Below, piece by piece: positions 11,715 through 25,385 of a DNA stretch of 64,000 nucleotides. The number at the start of each line of letters is the position of its first letter. Position 1 is the first letter of the stretch. The position numbers were made by a program, and so were the translations under genes. The DNA is taken from contig CP141143.1 in NCBI GenBank assembly GCA_035235625.1, positions 7,174,501-7,238,500 on the forward strand, given 5' to 3'. The notes under the pieces are model-generated. The model was given only the letters and a program-made list of their open reading frames with translations, did no database searches and was not told the origin of the DNA. The stretch comes from Saururus chinensis (taxonomy: Eukaryota; Streptophyta; Magnoliopsida; Piperales; Saururaceae).

Positions 11715-13262
11715 TGTAATGACCCTAATTTCTAACACGATTTTCTTACATGTTTTGTTATTTATAATTTTCCTAAGTTTTGGTTAGAGCTCGTGGAGAC
11801 GAGCGTAACAAGTCTTAAAACGTAAAGATCGGAGGTCGGGAACAAAACTCACGACCTCGGGAAACGCGTTCAACCGGCGGGACCCACTTTTGAAATTTAG
11901 GTAGAATGGTTCTTAAATAGTCTAGTATCGTAGGGCTCGTGAATACAAACTCAACGGTACCAAGAACGCGCAAATCGGAGTTCGGGATCACCGTCAAACG
12001 CGCGCATCACTCTCATCAAACGTGTGACGAACCGCGCATTCGTCACGCGCGAACGCGGTTTCGCCGGCGCCAGTGGGCGTCGGACGGATTTTTTGGCGGC
12101 GCCGGTGGGTGCCCACCTGTTCCGGCAGCGGCGCCCACCGGAATATGCCTCCGCCTCCCCTATAAATTCCCTTTCCGACCACTTCTTCACCCACATCCGA
12201 TTTTCAGCCCCTTTCACTGTTTTCACCATTCCCGACCCGTTTTAAGTCCGATTTTTACGTTTTAAGACCCGTTTCCTACTAATTCAAGGGTGCTCTACGC
12301 ACCGGAAGTATTATTTTCCTAAAACAACCCCTCTAAGACCTTGAAAAACGTACCCCTTCCCTAATCTTCCCTTTTCATCTTTTTTACTGTTTCTGGGCCA
12401 TTCCTAAACCTTTTTAACCCGTTCCAAAGCCCTACCCTACTAAATCAAGGACATTCTACGCGTTGGAGTGGTTATTCTGCCGAAATTCTCGCTCGAAGGC
12501 TGATATATTAAGGCGGGACTCTCTTTACGCTACGAGGAGATTTCGCATGTGTTATAGGTAGGTAGTTTTAAATTCTAATCGTATGCCGAGATTTTGACTC
12601 GCTAAAGTTTTACTAAAAGTTTTCTGTTACTTTATAAAAATAAAAGCTCTGACTTCAACATCATCTCCTCTTTTCGAAAATTTCTCCGAGTTTTGGGCAA
12701 TCGTGCCGTCTGGATAGTTCTCGATTCTTCAGAGCTAAGAATTATTATGATTTTGGATACCGCTAAATTTGGCATATGGCGCGCACAGGATTGGGATGTC
12801 ATGGGTAAATCCCTTCCTTTCAGTCTCGCGTCACCCCATGGGCGCGGGTGTAAGTCGTCTGGTATCGCGACGTTCTGTGATCGTGTTTTCAGGTTTTTCG
12901 GATGATTTCCAAAAAGAAAAATGGCATGTGTACGAAGCATATTCTTAGAACTTAATTCGACCTACTGAGTGTAAATTTACTCACCTACCCTCAGACTCTG
13001 CAGGTGTTTCACTCGATTCTGAAGGAGTCGACGAAGGGTTTCCTTAAATTACAAGTTTTGTACTACTGTTTTTGTACTTATGTAAATTATTGTATTGACC
13101 AATGTACAAAGGCACATGATGCCTAATTTTGACAATCTTTGTATAATACAAAGTATGTTGTAATTACTGTTTTAGTACACGGTGATCCTTGGCAATTGTA
13201 ATTAAATTTTGTTACGTTTTTAAAATTATTTTCTTTTATTCGAAAATACGAGGAGCGTTACA
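11715..13262 (+). mobile_element. Solo LTR, Ty3-type (fossil), with perfect target duplication
   Basis: A 1,548-bp unit starting TGTAATGACCC and ending GAGCGTTACA. The 5-mer GTCAT stands on both sides (11,710-11,714 and 13,263-13,267). A TATA-like box, CTATAAATTCCC, lies near 12,160, and the CCTACTGAGT...ACTCACCTACCC motif at 12,961-12,990 lies near the 3' end. No internal region or second LTR is present, so it is a solo LTR left by recombination. It sits only about 40-50 bp upstream of the GT31 relic. Confidence 0.88.
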
Positions 13263-13299
13263 GTCATCTCCTCTTTCTTTATATTTGTCTCCCTCCTCT

Positions 13300-13778
13300 G
13301 CCTATTGATCACGTCCATGAATGGGATCCATTTTAGCCTCATCACTTTCTTCTCCAACTGCGCGCAACAGATTTCACACTCCTGCAAATATTTGAAGAAT
13401 GCTCCTCCAGCATCATACAACCTTCCTGACATCCAGTTACTCATAGAAATCATAGCCGAACACCTACCAGAAATGACTCCTACTCCACGGTGTCTATAGT
13501 GCGCAATCACCTACCAACGCACAAGTGGAAGTTAAGTTTCTGTTATGCAGCCTCGCAAAGGACAAAGGGTCCTAGTGGCACTTGAGATCATGCGCTACAA
13601 CGACATTAACATCCTTAATTGCACAGACAATGTGAATAATATCGATGAAAATTACACCTTTTTTCTAGCTTACTGGGCAAGTATAGTAATAGTGTTACGA
13701 GCCGAGCTGGTTTAAAATCCACCAAGTTGTATGACTACGTGATGAAGACGAACAACAACATCTATATTAGGCTAAAAC
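13300..13778 (+). pseudogene. Decayed GT31 galactosyltransferase, truncated
   Basis: Pieces align in order with the intact copies: a hydrophobic start (IHFSLITFFSN), a DIQLLIEII block for the domain start, AQVEVKFLLCSLAKDK, VALEIMRYNDINILNCTDN, then YDYVMKTNNNIYIRLKL. Reading them in order needs at least three frame changes and passes in-frame stops. The metal-site DDD is NNN (13,751-13,759): the codons ACG-AAC-AAC-AAC replace GCG-GAC-GAC-GAC of the intact copies. The copy ends where a purine-rich tract begins, so the C-terminal half (PED motif onward) is missing. This is a relic of a fourth array member. Confidence 0.9.
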
Positions 13779-13945
13779 TGAGAACAAGGGAGGGGGAGGG
13801 GGAGTGGGAGTGAGAGGGAGAGGATGCGGGAGAGAGGAATGGGTGAGGAAGGGGAGGGAAGAGGGGAGGGGAGAGAGGGGGTAAGGGAGTGGGTTGATGG
13901 TGGGAGAGAGTGAGGGTAAGGGAGGGAGAGGGAAGTGGGAGCTAT
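13779..13945 (+). repeat. Polypurine G-rich tract
   Basis: More than 150 bp almost purely of A and G on the plus strand, with repeated GGGAGGGGG runs near 13,788-13,812. At least four G-runs of three or more lie close together, so intramolecular G-quadruplex or triplex formation is possible. It marks the breakpoint of the GT31 relic and grades into the reverse-oriented copia relic. Confidence 0.75.
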
Positions 13946-15895
<1,950 letters not shown>

Positions 15896-16799
15896 TGTAA
15901 CGCCCGAGATTTTTCATCCCTTTTTCTCAAAACTCATAGAAATTTTTTTTTTTTCATAAATCGGAGTCAAAACGATAAAATCAAAACCTGTTTATGATTT
16001 AAAACATCATACGGTTAAACATCGTACTGTCAAATCAAATATCCTCAGGCGCTACCCGAAAACACACGTACGAATAAATTCTGCTATGATCATAGACTTT
16101 TAAATACAAATCACTCCCGGGCATCCCTGAGTACAAGTCCCCTAACAGTCCACAGACTAATCCAATCGAAAGTCCAGAATAAAACATCTTAAAGTCTCAT
16201 CTCACTCAATACAGGAGATCGTGGCACAAATGAACTCGTAGAGAGTCAAGCTGATACCTGAGTCAACGGGAATCAATCCACCGCTGAAACGAGCGTCCAT
16301 CTCCAGGAGCTCTCCGCACAACCTGCAAAACCTCCCGTGCAACGGGGCTAAAAAAAGTAGGGTGAGTATTTTCATACTCAGTAGGAAAATACCCAGTAGG
16401 GGAAATCCCAAACGGTGAACTCACAAGTTCAGAAATCATGTGTCATGCAACTCAAACATGAAGCAGTCAACATAATAATCATAACATGCTCAAACACATA
16501 CGATCATATCAAAGGCACCATCATGCCACAAACATATCGAAGGCACCATCGTGCCAAAATCATACCGAAGGCACCATCGTGCCAGAATCATACAATCCAA
16601 TCAACTTACATAAACACCCTTATCCAGGGTCATACAACTTACTCGTACCACCGTACGCATACTCATACAACATAAGCATACTTGTACGACCTTACTCGTA
16701 CAATCATATGCTCGCTCATGCAGCTTACCCATACATGTACGACCTTACTCGTACAATCAGACTCGTACGACCTCACTCGTACAATCTGCACAAAATCAT

Positions 16800-16995
16800 A
16801 CTTACTGTCTTACTCAGAACCATATTCTCACAATCGTACTCATACTCTTACAGTCGTGCTCATACACATACACTTACAGTCTTACTCATACTCATACACT
16901 TACAGTCTTGCTCATACTCATACACTTACAGTCTTGCTCATACTCATACACTTACAGTCCTGCTCATACACATACAGTCGTACTCACACTCATAC
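16800..16995. repeat. 26-bp tandem repeat in the long LTR
   Basis: About four to five copies of a unit containing TTACAGTCTTGCTCATAC, with variants CTTACTC and CCTGCTC. The flanks (16,680-16,800) carry shorter degenerate CTCGTAC and CATAC words, so the block probably grew from a simple ACTCAT-type repeat. Confidence 0.85.
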
Positions 16996-17239
16996 AATCG
17001 TACTCATAATCGTACACATATCAACGACCACTGAAGCTCATTACAACTAATAAGCTCCAGCGTCGAAATGGAAAAGAATACCACTGGGGCAACACCTTAA
17101 CCTCCGGGGAGTGACTAGACGCCATGGACTTTTCCGAAGGTAAGGCACACCAATGCTCATGGGAGCCTTTGGATCAAACAGGTAAGAGTAGATCCATGAT
17201 ACTACTTACCTGAGCGCGCAAACATAAACACCCACACAT

Positions 17240-17355
17240 AAGGGGTCATACAGTTGCCCACCATAATGGGTCTTATAGTGCCAGAGGATTGCCCACCATA
17301 ATGGGTCTTATAGTGCCAGAGAATTGCCCACCATAATGGGTCTTATAGTGCCATT
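17240..17355. repeat. 36-bp tandem repeat
   Basis: Three near-identical copies of a unit containing TTGCCCACCATAATGGGTCT followed by TATAGTGCCA. CCACCATAATGGG is itself nearly palindromic. Two to three short TGCCACTCTTGGGC units follow (17,350-17,425). Confidence 0.85.
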
Positions 17356-17429
17356 GCCACTCTTGGGCAGAAAACATACAGTGCCACTCTTGGGCAGAAA
17401 CGTACAGTGCCACTCTTGGGCGGAAACAT

Positions 17430-17660
17430 ACAACGCTCTCAACAGAGCATCAAATGTCTGGGCTTACACAGCACACAGACCAAAGCAGAAACGTACATCG
17501 CTCTTAGCAGAGCATCAGATGTCTGGGCTTCATACAGCACGCAGACAAAGTCAGAAACATACATCGCTCTCAACAGAGCATCAAACGTCTGGGCTTATAC
17601 AGCACGCAGACCAAATCAAAATGACGTCGCTCTCAGCAGAGCATCAGACGTCTGGTGCTC
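17430..17660. repeat. Tandem repeat of about 65 bp
   Basis: Four diverged copies of a unit with CGCTCTCAACAGAGCATCA, then TGTCTGGGCT and a CAGCACACAGAC end. CTCT...AGAG inside each copy can fold. Open frames across it are repeat artefacts. Confidence 0.85.
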
Positions 17661-18394
17661 TACATAGCACACAGACAACATCCCGCAGGATAAACACCAT
17701 GACAAGACATGATAAATGCTCGGCCAACTCATCAGCGGCCAGCTCAAACACGGAACTTAATCCGTCGAACCCTCAGGTCTCAAACTCACAACGCTATCAT
17801 TAGCTGTGCTTATAATTCCAGTTTGAATTAAGTATGCGGTACAATTATGCCACACAACTCACAGTCCTCGACTGATCAAACTGAAGCTGAGCCCGATCCG
17901 AAACCCAAGTTCGTGAGGGCAGCAGACTTCACTTACCCGTCCACATCATGGACAAAACTCATCGTACAACAAACCCTTACAGTCTTACGTACTTCGCCAT
18001 CCATCTTATGGCCAAAACCTCTTACACTGACATCCTCAAATAACGCTCCTCAGAGCCAACCCAGTTGTCGCCCTCTTACTTATATCTCACTTATTATACT
18101 TATTTTTTACTTCATAATCTATACGTTATGCTTGTACAATTATGAACACTCTTACTGTCTGACAAATGCCCAACATATAATCCACCCCAAACTGATCCAT
18201 TCTAATCCTTACCCGTCATACTCACATCCTCTGACCTCTGTCATACGCTTACACAATCAGATCCAAATTCGTACGTAGCTTCTGTCACCTCTTACTGTCC
18301 ATCGCCCATACTTCTGCCCACATAGTCATCATACATACGTATGTCTCACACATACGTATAACATACACATACGGTCATACATACATAACTTACA

Positions 18395-18690
18395 AACATG
18401 CACGCTAGCCATCACTAGCACATGCATCCACACGTCAAACATGCACGCTAGCCATCACTAGCATATGCATACATTCACACATACATCAAACATGCACACT
18501 AGCCGTCACTAGCGCATGCATACATCAAACGTACACGCTAGTTATCTCTAGCACGCACACACACACACATTCATACATACTTCAAACATGCATGCTAGCC
18601 ATCACTAGCACATGCTAGCCATCACTAGCACATGCATAAACCATACATAGCATATTGACATATTTGCTAGCCATCGCCAGCGCATACATA
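18395..18690. repeat. CTAGCCATCACTAGC tandem repeat
   Basis: Six or more spaced copies of a unit reading CACGCTAGCCATCACTAGCA followed by CATGCAT and a variable CATACATACATCAAA linker. GCTAG...CTAGC makes each unit a short hairpin. Confidence 0.85.
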
Positions 18691-19964
18691 GTCCACATCC
18701 ATAAAACGTGCATACATCTCATGCATATCAGTCATGCCATACAATCATGCTTACACGCACATCATGCAATCGGATCGTTACTTAACATCCAAGCATGGAA
18801 TCATACAACCCTAGCATGCTGCTACTCATTCAAAGCATGCTTCATGAATTTACGAGTTCAAAGCTCCCCTACCTCGTAATCATGACGTTCGATGGCGAGC
18901 ACACGACAGTGGCGGCGTCGGCGGCGGAGTTGGCAGTCAAAACCGTTGCCTGGCTGAGAGAGCTGCTGTCCCGAGGATTTCAAGATGCGCCGGAACTATC
19001 ACGGCCAAATAGAGTGTCAGAACTCAATGCGGTAAAACCCGCGATCCACAGCGGCACACTAGGGCGGCCGGGAGAAATCTCATGCCAACATAAGTGGCGG
19101 TGCGACCATAGGTCGAGGGTGTACTCTGAAGATTAGCCGGTGGCTAAAACGTGCTCAGCCGGCCACAAAGACGTCGAAATCGGCCGTGGACAGCACCCAA
19201 CGGTGACGATTCCGGTCAACAAAGGCCCCCATACGGGCGGAGAGCGTGGGGCAACGCTCGAGAATCAAAGGAGAGGTGGAGGACAGCTCTAGCGGTCAAC
19301 TCCACTCGGTGGCAAAGCCAGCCGATGGTTAGGCGGCACGAATGCGGCGCCTAAACCCAGAAGTACACGCGTGGCTACATGCACCCGCGGCCTAAAGGGC
19401 GGGGGAAATGGCTGAAATGAGGCGACTCATGGCCCACAAAAGCCAACCGGGCTAAGGCCCTAGCGGTGGCCAATCTAAGTGGCGACATCGCCGATCGCCA
19501 CCCACAACCAATACTCATGGTGCGGGCGGCTATGCGTTTCGCACAGTAGAGAGCAAGGGGAGGGTTCACGGTCGAGCAAAGGCCACGAGGCCGTCACTGG
19601 CCAAGGCCTGAGCAGGTGAACTCGTCCACCTTCTGTCAAGGTAAGACATACAAATTCTTGCCCGAGGCCGTCCGGTACCGACGGCGTAAAATGGGCAAGA
19701 AGGGTCAACGGCACACATGCCGGTAAGGTGGACTAGCTGCGGCTACGGGCCGCAAGGCTGAACAAGACCCAGAGGGTGGCCCACTGGTGTCACCGGGCTG
19801 GGGCGGAGCCGAACTAAGGTCCACCAAAATAAATCCGGCGTCCGACTGATAACGTCAGTCACCACGTCCAAAACGGACGCAGGCCAAAAATAGGGGACGA
19901 CCGGGGAAAACCCATAAGGGCGGAGCGGCCATGGGGGCGGCGGCTGAATCGGGCACGGAGGTGT

Positions 19965-20700
19965 AGTCCACTGCCTTCACCGGAGCAAGGCGGGGCTGGG
20001 GGAAGGCCGAATCGGCCGCAGATCACCGCCGGCGGCCACTGTTTGCCCAAACAGTCCGTCGGCGGAACAAAGGAACGAGAGGGGGAAAGAGGGTGGGGCG
20101 GCGGTGCCGAGGCCCACCGGGCTGGGAGGAGGGGCTCCTCACCGTCGCCGGAGCAAGGTGGTGCCGGACGGAGGTCCGATCGGCCGCAGCTCGCCGCCGG
20201 CGGCCCCAAATCGACCAAAACAGGCGTCCGGCGGAAAAATAGGGCAGAGAGGGGGATGAGGACGGGCGGCGGAACGGAGGCCCACCGGGCCGGGAGGAGT
20301 GGCTCCTCATCGTCGCCGGCCCGGGGCGGAGCCATGGCCGGCCGATCGGGCCGTGCCGGCCCGTGGCAGCGGCGGAACGGCGATCCAAAGTGGGGGCGGA
20401 AAACAGGGCAGCAGAGAGAGGGAGCGGGACGGCGGAGCTGGGGCTGTCCGGGGCCGGGGGGGAGTGGCCTCCCACCGTCGCCGGCCCATGGCGGAGCCGT
20501 GGGCGGCCGGCCGGCCCTCGCCGGCTCACGGCGGCGGCGGAATCGCAAATCACAGAGAAAAAGGCTCACCGGGGGAGGAGGCGGCGCGGCCGCGGGGACC
20601 GGGACGGCGGCTCCCCTGCCGTCGCACGGCCAGGGCGGAGCCGGTGCGGCGGTCCAGCGGCCTGCCGGCGGCCGGTGGCGGCCGGGCACAGTGAAAAGGC
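19965..20700. repeat. GC-rich tandem repeat, about 180-bp unit
   Basis: Four diverged copies share GAGGCCCACCGGGC, GCTCCTCACCGTCGCCGG, CGGCCGCAGCTCGCCGCCGG and GGGCGGAAAACAGGGCAG-like words. G+C content is far above the rest of the window. It produces long overlapping open frames on both strands (up to about 440 codons on the plus strand, running on past the LTR edge at 21,052) that are composition artefacts. Confidence 0.8.
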
Positions 20701-21052
20701 GGAATGGGGGGGCGGCGGTACTGTTCATCACGCAGGAGGTTCTGGATCGGGCGATCCCGATCCCGATCCGAACTTTCCTGTTTTATTATTTTTTTTTTCT
20801 TTTTCTTTTTCCAAACGTACACTCAACGTGCGTTAACCCACTGGTTACGCGTCGAACCTCCAAAATTCGCGCCGTAAGCGCGCAGCGAGGCCCGTGGCCC
20901 GCGACTAAGCCCCACACCCGACTCTACGGGTATAAATATGAGGAAAAATACACAAATACCCATACGCTGAAATGTCACATTTTCCTGCCGAAAATGACCA
21001 TAAAAATGGCAGAAAAATCCCAGAAAATCGTAGAAAAATCAGGGACCTTACA

Positions 21053-21950
21053 ATGGTATGGGCTTGAGCCCGGTTTGGTCCAACAGTGTCGCGGTCCGGG
21101 TGAGCCGGTACGGGTCACGGGGTCCATGGGTGGTGGGGGCGGTCGCGCCGACCCCACGGGTACCTTCGTTACACATAATTTAAGTGGGACCCACATATGT
21201 CACACACGCACATTAGACATACATCTAGGTGTGCATATATACATTGTGGGGCCCAGACGCGTAAATTATGTGTTGAGGGTGGGACCCGCGTTATTAGCGA
21301 GAGGTCGACCCTGTCGCGGGCTTGGCCGTGTGCAGGGGGTACAGGCCTCCGTGGGCTCTGTGTGACAGAGCCCGCTCCCGTTGTGATCGAGCCTCTATAA
21401 GAAGCCCGTTGGAATTTATGCACTCAGCCCATGTAATCTCAACCCATTTGATTCAAACCCGCCTTTTATGGAAGGTAAGGAAAGAGGGAATATTGGAGAG
21501 AATAGAGAGAATATTCTCTCACTCTTGAATGGGGCGTCCCCCTCTTTTGTGGATCTGATTTGGTGAATCAAATCTAACTTCTCCTTCTTCTTTCCACCTC
21601 CTATCTCTTTACATTGCTCTCTCTTCCAAAACCAGTCCGCCCCTCTCTCTTTTGTGATTGTGTGCGGCCTACGTGGAGTTTGATTAAGGTGTTTCTCTCC
21701 TTCTTTGCTGAGAAGAGGAGGTTGTAAAAGGGTTGAAGATAAGGGGCTGTTGTGCTGAGAATTCCTTCACTCCAAGCAAGGGTTTGAGAGGAATCGTCAC
21801 AAAAAGGTATTGTCTTAATCTCTTTCTTATTGATCTTGCTTTTGGTACGAGAAGAATGATTTGGAAGGCATGCTAGGGCTGGATCAAGCCCAAGGTTAGT
21901 ACATGTTAATTCTATTTTAATTATATCTTCCTTTGATTAAATTATATGCA
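21053..21950 (+). mobile_element. Rest of the interrupted copia 3' LTR (fossil)
   Basis: Continues the LTR begun at 15,882: ATGGTATGGGCTTGAGCC follows directly from the duplication. It holds a TATA-like CTCTATAAGAAGCC near 21,391-21,405 and an ATTCTCTCACTC leader-like part near 21,510-21,530. The 3' boundary is not clear; the end given is approximate. Together the two LTR pieces make about 0.9 kb. Confidence 0.55.
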
Positions 21951-23916
21951 TGGTTATTGCTAATTGTAATTAGAATTCCATGTATGTGTAGATCTTGTTT
22001 AAAGATGTAATTTTTGTGCGCCATCCTCTCCCACCACTGCTTCCGCTACTGGCCGGCCACTCTACAAGAGGTAAATCGTCGCATCATGTGTTCGTGCTGG
22101 ATAATGTTATACCAGTCCGTAGAAATGACAAGGGGAAACTGTGAAGTATTGAAACGCCCAGATACTTGTTTTCCACGTTTATGCGAAATTTACTGTGCTA
22201 GTAGGTAATGAAAGGGCTCTAGTCTCGTACGTATATGGACATTACTGACTGCCCCGGCCCTACTCGCGATTAAACTATGAATGTTGTTTACATTATTCGG
22301 TTATTCCACGAACTTCAGGCTAATATTGTCCCAAAAGAAGCTCGAAGAAAGGCTCCCTCTAGATCTCAGAGTGAGCAACGCGGGCACGGCAATTAACATC
22401 ACCCTCTCAATGGACTTCACAAAATCCCTTCGACTGTTGTCCCTGGCTTCAAATTGAGGGCTACTTCTAAGGTAAGTCCGCAAGTGCCTGCGCAAAGACC
22501 GAAAAATTATAGGCCCTTACAAAAAATTCCAATTATGGTCCTATAATTTGTTAAGGAATGTTTAGCCACTCAAGCTGCAGCTAAGACAGATTTTTTCCCG
22601 CTTTTAAATGATGAGCACTATTTCCCAATAAACGTTGCGTACCTAACAATTTCTCAGCAAAGACCACTCAACGATGAACGGCTGAAGGCTATTTATTTTC
22701 GTTGAGATCAGAAATAACTACAAACGCGGAAGGCAGAGAATAACGTGAAGGGCGTTAGATCCAAGATTTTCGTTCTTAATTACTCTCTTTGACGTAGCTG
22801 ATATGAATATACGTAGTAATTAATTAGGATGCATATGCATGTGCTCTCGTGTTCCGAGATTAGGATCCACAACGAGTGCATTAACGCCCCCATGCCATGA
22901 AAACTCAGCGCGAGAAATTTCATGGCATTATTGTCATGTCCTGCAAGTGAACACTCACATGTGAATGCCCTCACGTCTAGCTTTGGATCCAATGTGGAGC
23001 ATTCACACAATACATATGAGTGCTCTCAAAAAAGCCCAGCTAGCTTTCATGGCTCGCTGGGTTTTTATCAGCGGATCTGAGAGCAGGCTAAAGTGCCCCT
23101 CAGTTTTTGAACCATGTTTTGTCTTGTTATGCATTTCGAAGCATGCCCGAATAAACCAGCTTGTCTACGCGTGACTGTTTGTGCTTATTGACTTTCTGAA
23201 GTGGGACTTGCCTACCAAAATTAACGTATATCAAATGGATCTAGACTGGGAGCTTAGAAATTAGAACTCTACCCAAAAACCAAAGCTTGCAAAGTCACAG
23301 AGGTGGTGTAAGAATTTAGGTATTGAGATACCATCACATGATTATTTCTTCTTATTGAATTCTATCAAGGTCGAATCAGTTTTTTTAAAAAGGACTAAAT
23401 TATTTATTTATACAAAACATATCCAGTGATATATTTCCGTCCTTTTAAACGTGTTACAAAAAATGGAAATAGTTACATTATACCTTTTGTTAGGTTTTTT
23501 TGTCCTGTCTTACATTAATAGTTTTATCTTTTTTAAAATAAAGTAATTTTAATTTATTTTAAAAAAAATTAATATTAGACAGAGGAACTCAAAAAATCAT
23601 ATACGCTTTCTCCATGCGGCCCACGGTATACAGACCAAAACAAGTGTAAGTTGGTTTTGTAACTCAAAAAAATCGTCGGCTAGTCAAAGTAACCGCCTTA
23701 GATAAGAATTCATAAAAACAAAACTAGGTCTGCTTGTCTGGCTCTGCAAGCAATGTGCCAAATGAGAATATTTGAGCAAACTTCTTGGTAAAATATACTA
23801 CAAAGCAAAGTGGAAGTGCCTATCAAGGTCAAATATTGCCTCGTACAAGACCATCAAGCTCAACCAGGGAAGTCCGAGTTCAGAGGTGTTTTTCTTCGTC
23901 GATCATAGATTCAAAG
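21951..23916. other. Intergenic, upstream of GT31 copy B
   Basis: No gene is recognised. AT-rich stretches with poly-A/T near 23,390-23,590 resemble decayed Stowaway-type sequence but lack clear ends. The frame of copy B stays open upstream to 23,785 (from a TTG), giving no ATG before 23,917. Confidence 0.4.
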
Positions 23917-24888
23917 ATGAGCTCCTCTCTGAAATGGATCTTCTTGACGTGGTCGTTCTTGGTCATCGCCACTCTCTTCTGCATCTTGGCTTACACAAAC
24001 CAAATCCAGCTTCAGACAGTGATCGTCAACATTGGCCGCACCACCTTCTTCTCCGACTCCACCTGCAGCCATTCCATCGACAAAGGCGTCGAGCCCGCTG
24101 CAGACCCTGCTGCGTCTAATTCCCACCTCCGGCTGCTTATTGGGGTCCTCACTTTGCCGGACCATTATGAGAAAAGAAATTTACTCAGGCTCGTTTATGG
24201 GGTACAGCAGCCCACGTCGGCCCAGGTGGACATCAAGTTCGTCTTCTGTAACCTTGCCACGGAGGACCAGAAGGTGATGATAGCTCTTGAGATCATGCAC
24301 TACAACGACATAATCATCCTCAATTGTACAGAGAACATGGATAGTGGCAAGACCTACATATATTTCTCGAGCTTGCCAGACTTGTTAGCTGATGATCAGA
24401 CTGCCGATGGGTCAGCCAGACCATATGACTACGTGATGAAGGCGGACGACGACGTCTATTTCAGGTTGGGCCCCATGGTGGAGTCCCTGAGGCCCTTGCC
24501 AAGGGAAGACTTGTACTACGGCCTCACCGCCCCATGCCGTGAAATGAACCCCTTCAATCGCTACATGTCCGGGATGGGATACATTCTCTCCTGGGACATC
24601 GTCAAATGGATTCGGGACTCGGACATACCAAAGAATAACACCAAGGGTCCCGAGGACCGGCTGGTGGGGAAGTGGCTGCAGTTGGGAGGCCGAGCAAAGA
24701 ACAGACATAATGCCAATCCAGCCATGTACGACTACAATGCGGGGTCAATCGGTTGCCCGCGCCCCTTCTCGCAGAACACAATCGGAGTCCATCGCCTGAA
24801 AAGCAGAGATAGATGGGTCAAGACGTTACAGTACTTTAATGCCACAGACGGTCTTAAACCATCCAAGCTATATCATATATACTTTTAG
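23917..24888 (+). CDS. GT31-family beta-1,3-galactosyltransferase-like protein, copy B
   Basis: 323 residues, single exon, same architecture as copy A: tail of six residues, membrane anchor at about 7-26 (WIFLTWSFLVIATLFCILAY), LRLLIGVLTLPDHYEKRNLL at 71-90, DDD at 177-179, YMSGMGYILSWD at 216-227, PED at 245-247, VHRLKSRDRWVKTL near the end. The ATG at 23,917 (context AAAGATGAGC) is preferred because it puts the anchor at the N-terminus, as in copies A and C; the open frame upstream has no ATG. It is closest to copy A by eye. Expected Golgi type II membrane enzyme; donor and acceptor unknown. It has no neighbouring gene within 2.9 kb except copy C. Confidence 0.9.
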   Translation: MSSSLKWIFLTWSFLVIATLFCILAYTNQIQLQTVIVNIGRTTFFSDSTCSHSIDKGVEPAADPAASNSHLRLLIGVLTLPDHYEKRNLLRLVYGVQQPTSAQVDIKFVFCNLATEDQKVMIALEIMHYNDIIILNCTENMDSGKTYIYFSSLPDLLADDQTADGSARPYDYVMKADDDVYFRLGPMVESLRPLPREDLYYGLTAPCREMNPFNRYMSGMGYILSWDIVKWIRDSDIPKNNTKGPEDRLVGKWLQLGGRAKNRHNANPAMYDYNAGSIGCPRPFSQNTIGVHRLKSRDRWVKTLQYFNATDGLKPSKLYHIYF

Positions 24889-25385
24889 TGGTTGAGAGTT
24901 GTGATTCTTTTGGGCACTAGGTTGCGGAGTTACATGATTTATGCACATTCTTTCGTTATGAAGCTCAGCCCGCAGTTTCTGTTTCTTGTTTTCCAGCTAC
25001 TGTCCCTCGTCTGTTCAAATTTGAGGGTATGATAATGTGGAATTGTATGTCACATCCTTGACTTATATATTACTAACATTATGTTTATACAGAAAATGGT
25101 TGATTAAAGGCAAGTAATAAGGTGTTTGAGGATTTGAGCGGTTTAACACGTTATAAAGTGAACCTGATGTTAAAAGCCGATCCAAAGATGATATACTCTT
25201 GCGATCGAGATGAACTCCTCCGGCGTACTCCATGGCAGCGATGTGCCACAGGGCTAGGCATGCTGGACAAAGAACTCGTCCGAATGAGCAAGTGAGAACT
25301 CGTGTGAATGGGCAATTGAAGGCATGACTGAGAAGTCAAAACTCTCTCTTCCGACATGAGGGCCGAGGAGGCACTGTCTATAGAC

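Larger units (their letters stand above)
15896..21052 (-). mobile_element. 5,157-bp LTR, probably solo, Ty3-type (fossil)
   Basis: Starts TGTAACGCCCGAG, ends GGGACCTTACA, and is flanked on both sides by ATGGT (15,891-15,895 and 21,053-21,057), a perfect 5-bp duplication. No second copy of its ends is seen inside, and no gag-pol words, so it reads as one very long LTR rather than a full element. The motif at 16,356-16,385 (reverse complement CCTACTGAGT...ACTCACC) suggests minus orientation. It contains several tandem-repeat blocks, as long LTRs of the Tekay and Ogre/Tat groups can. It is inserted inside a copia 3' LTR and is therefore younger than it. Confidence 0.8.

Noticed and set aside
18395-18690. 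CRISPR-like repeat and spacer layout
   Set aside because: Units are degenerate, the linkers are simple CATA repeats, and the setting is a plant LTR; it is a tandem repeat.
20043-21365. Open frame of about 440 codons in GC-rich sequence
   Set aside because: It runs over the 180-bp tandem repeats, crosses the LTR edge at 21,052, has Gly/Arg-rich composition and overlaps equally long frames on the other strand.
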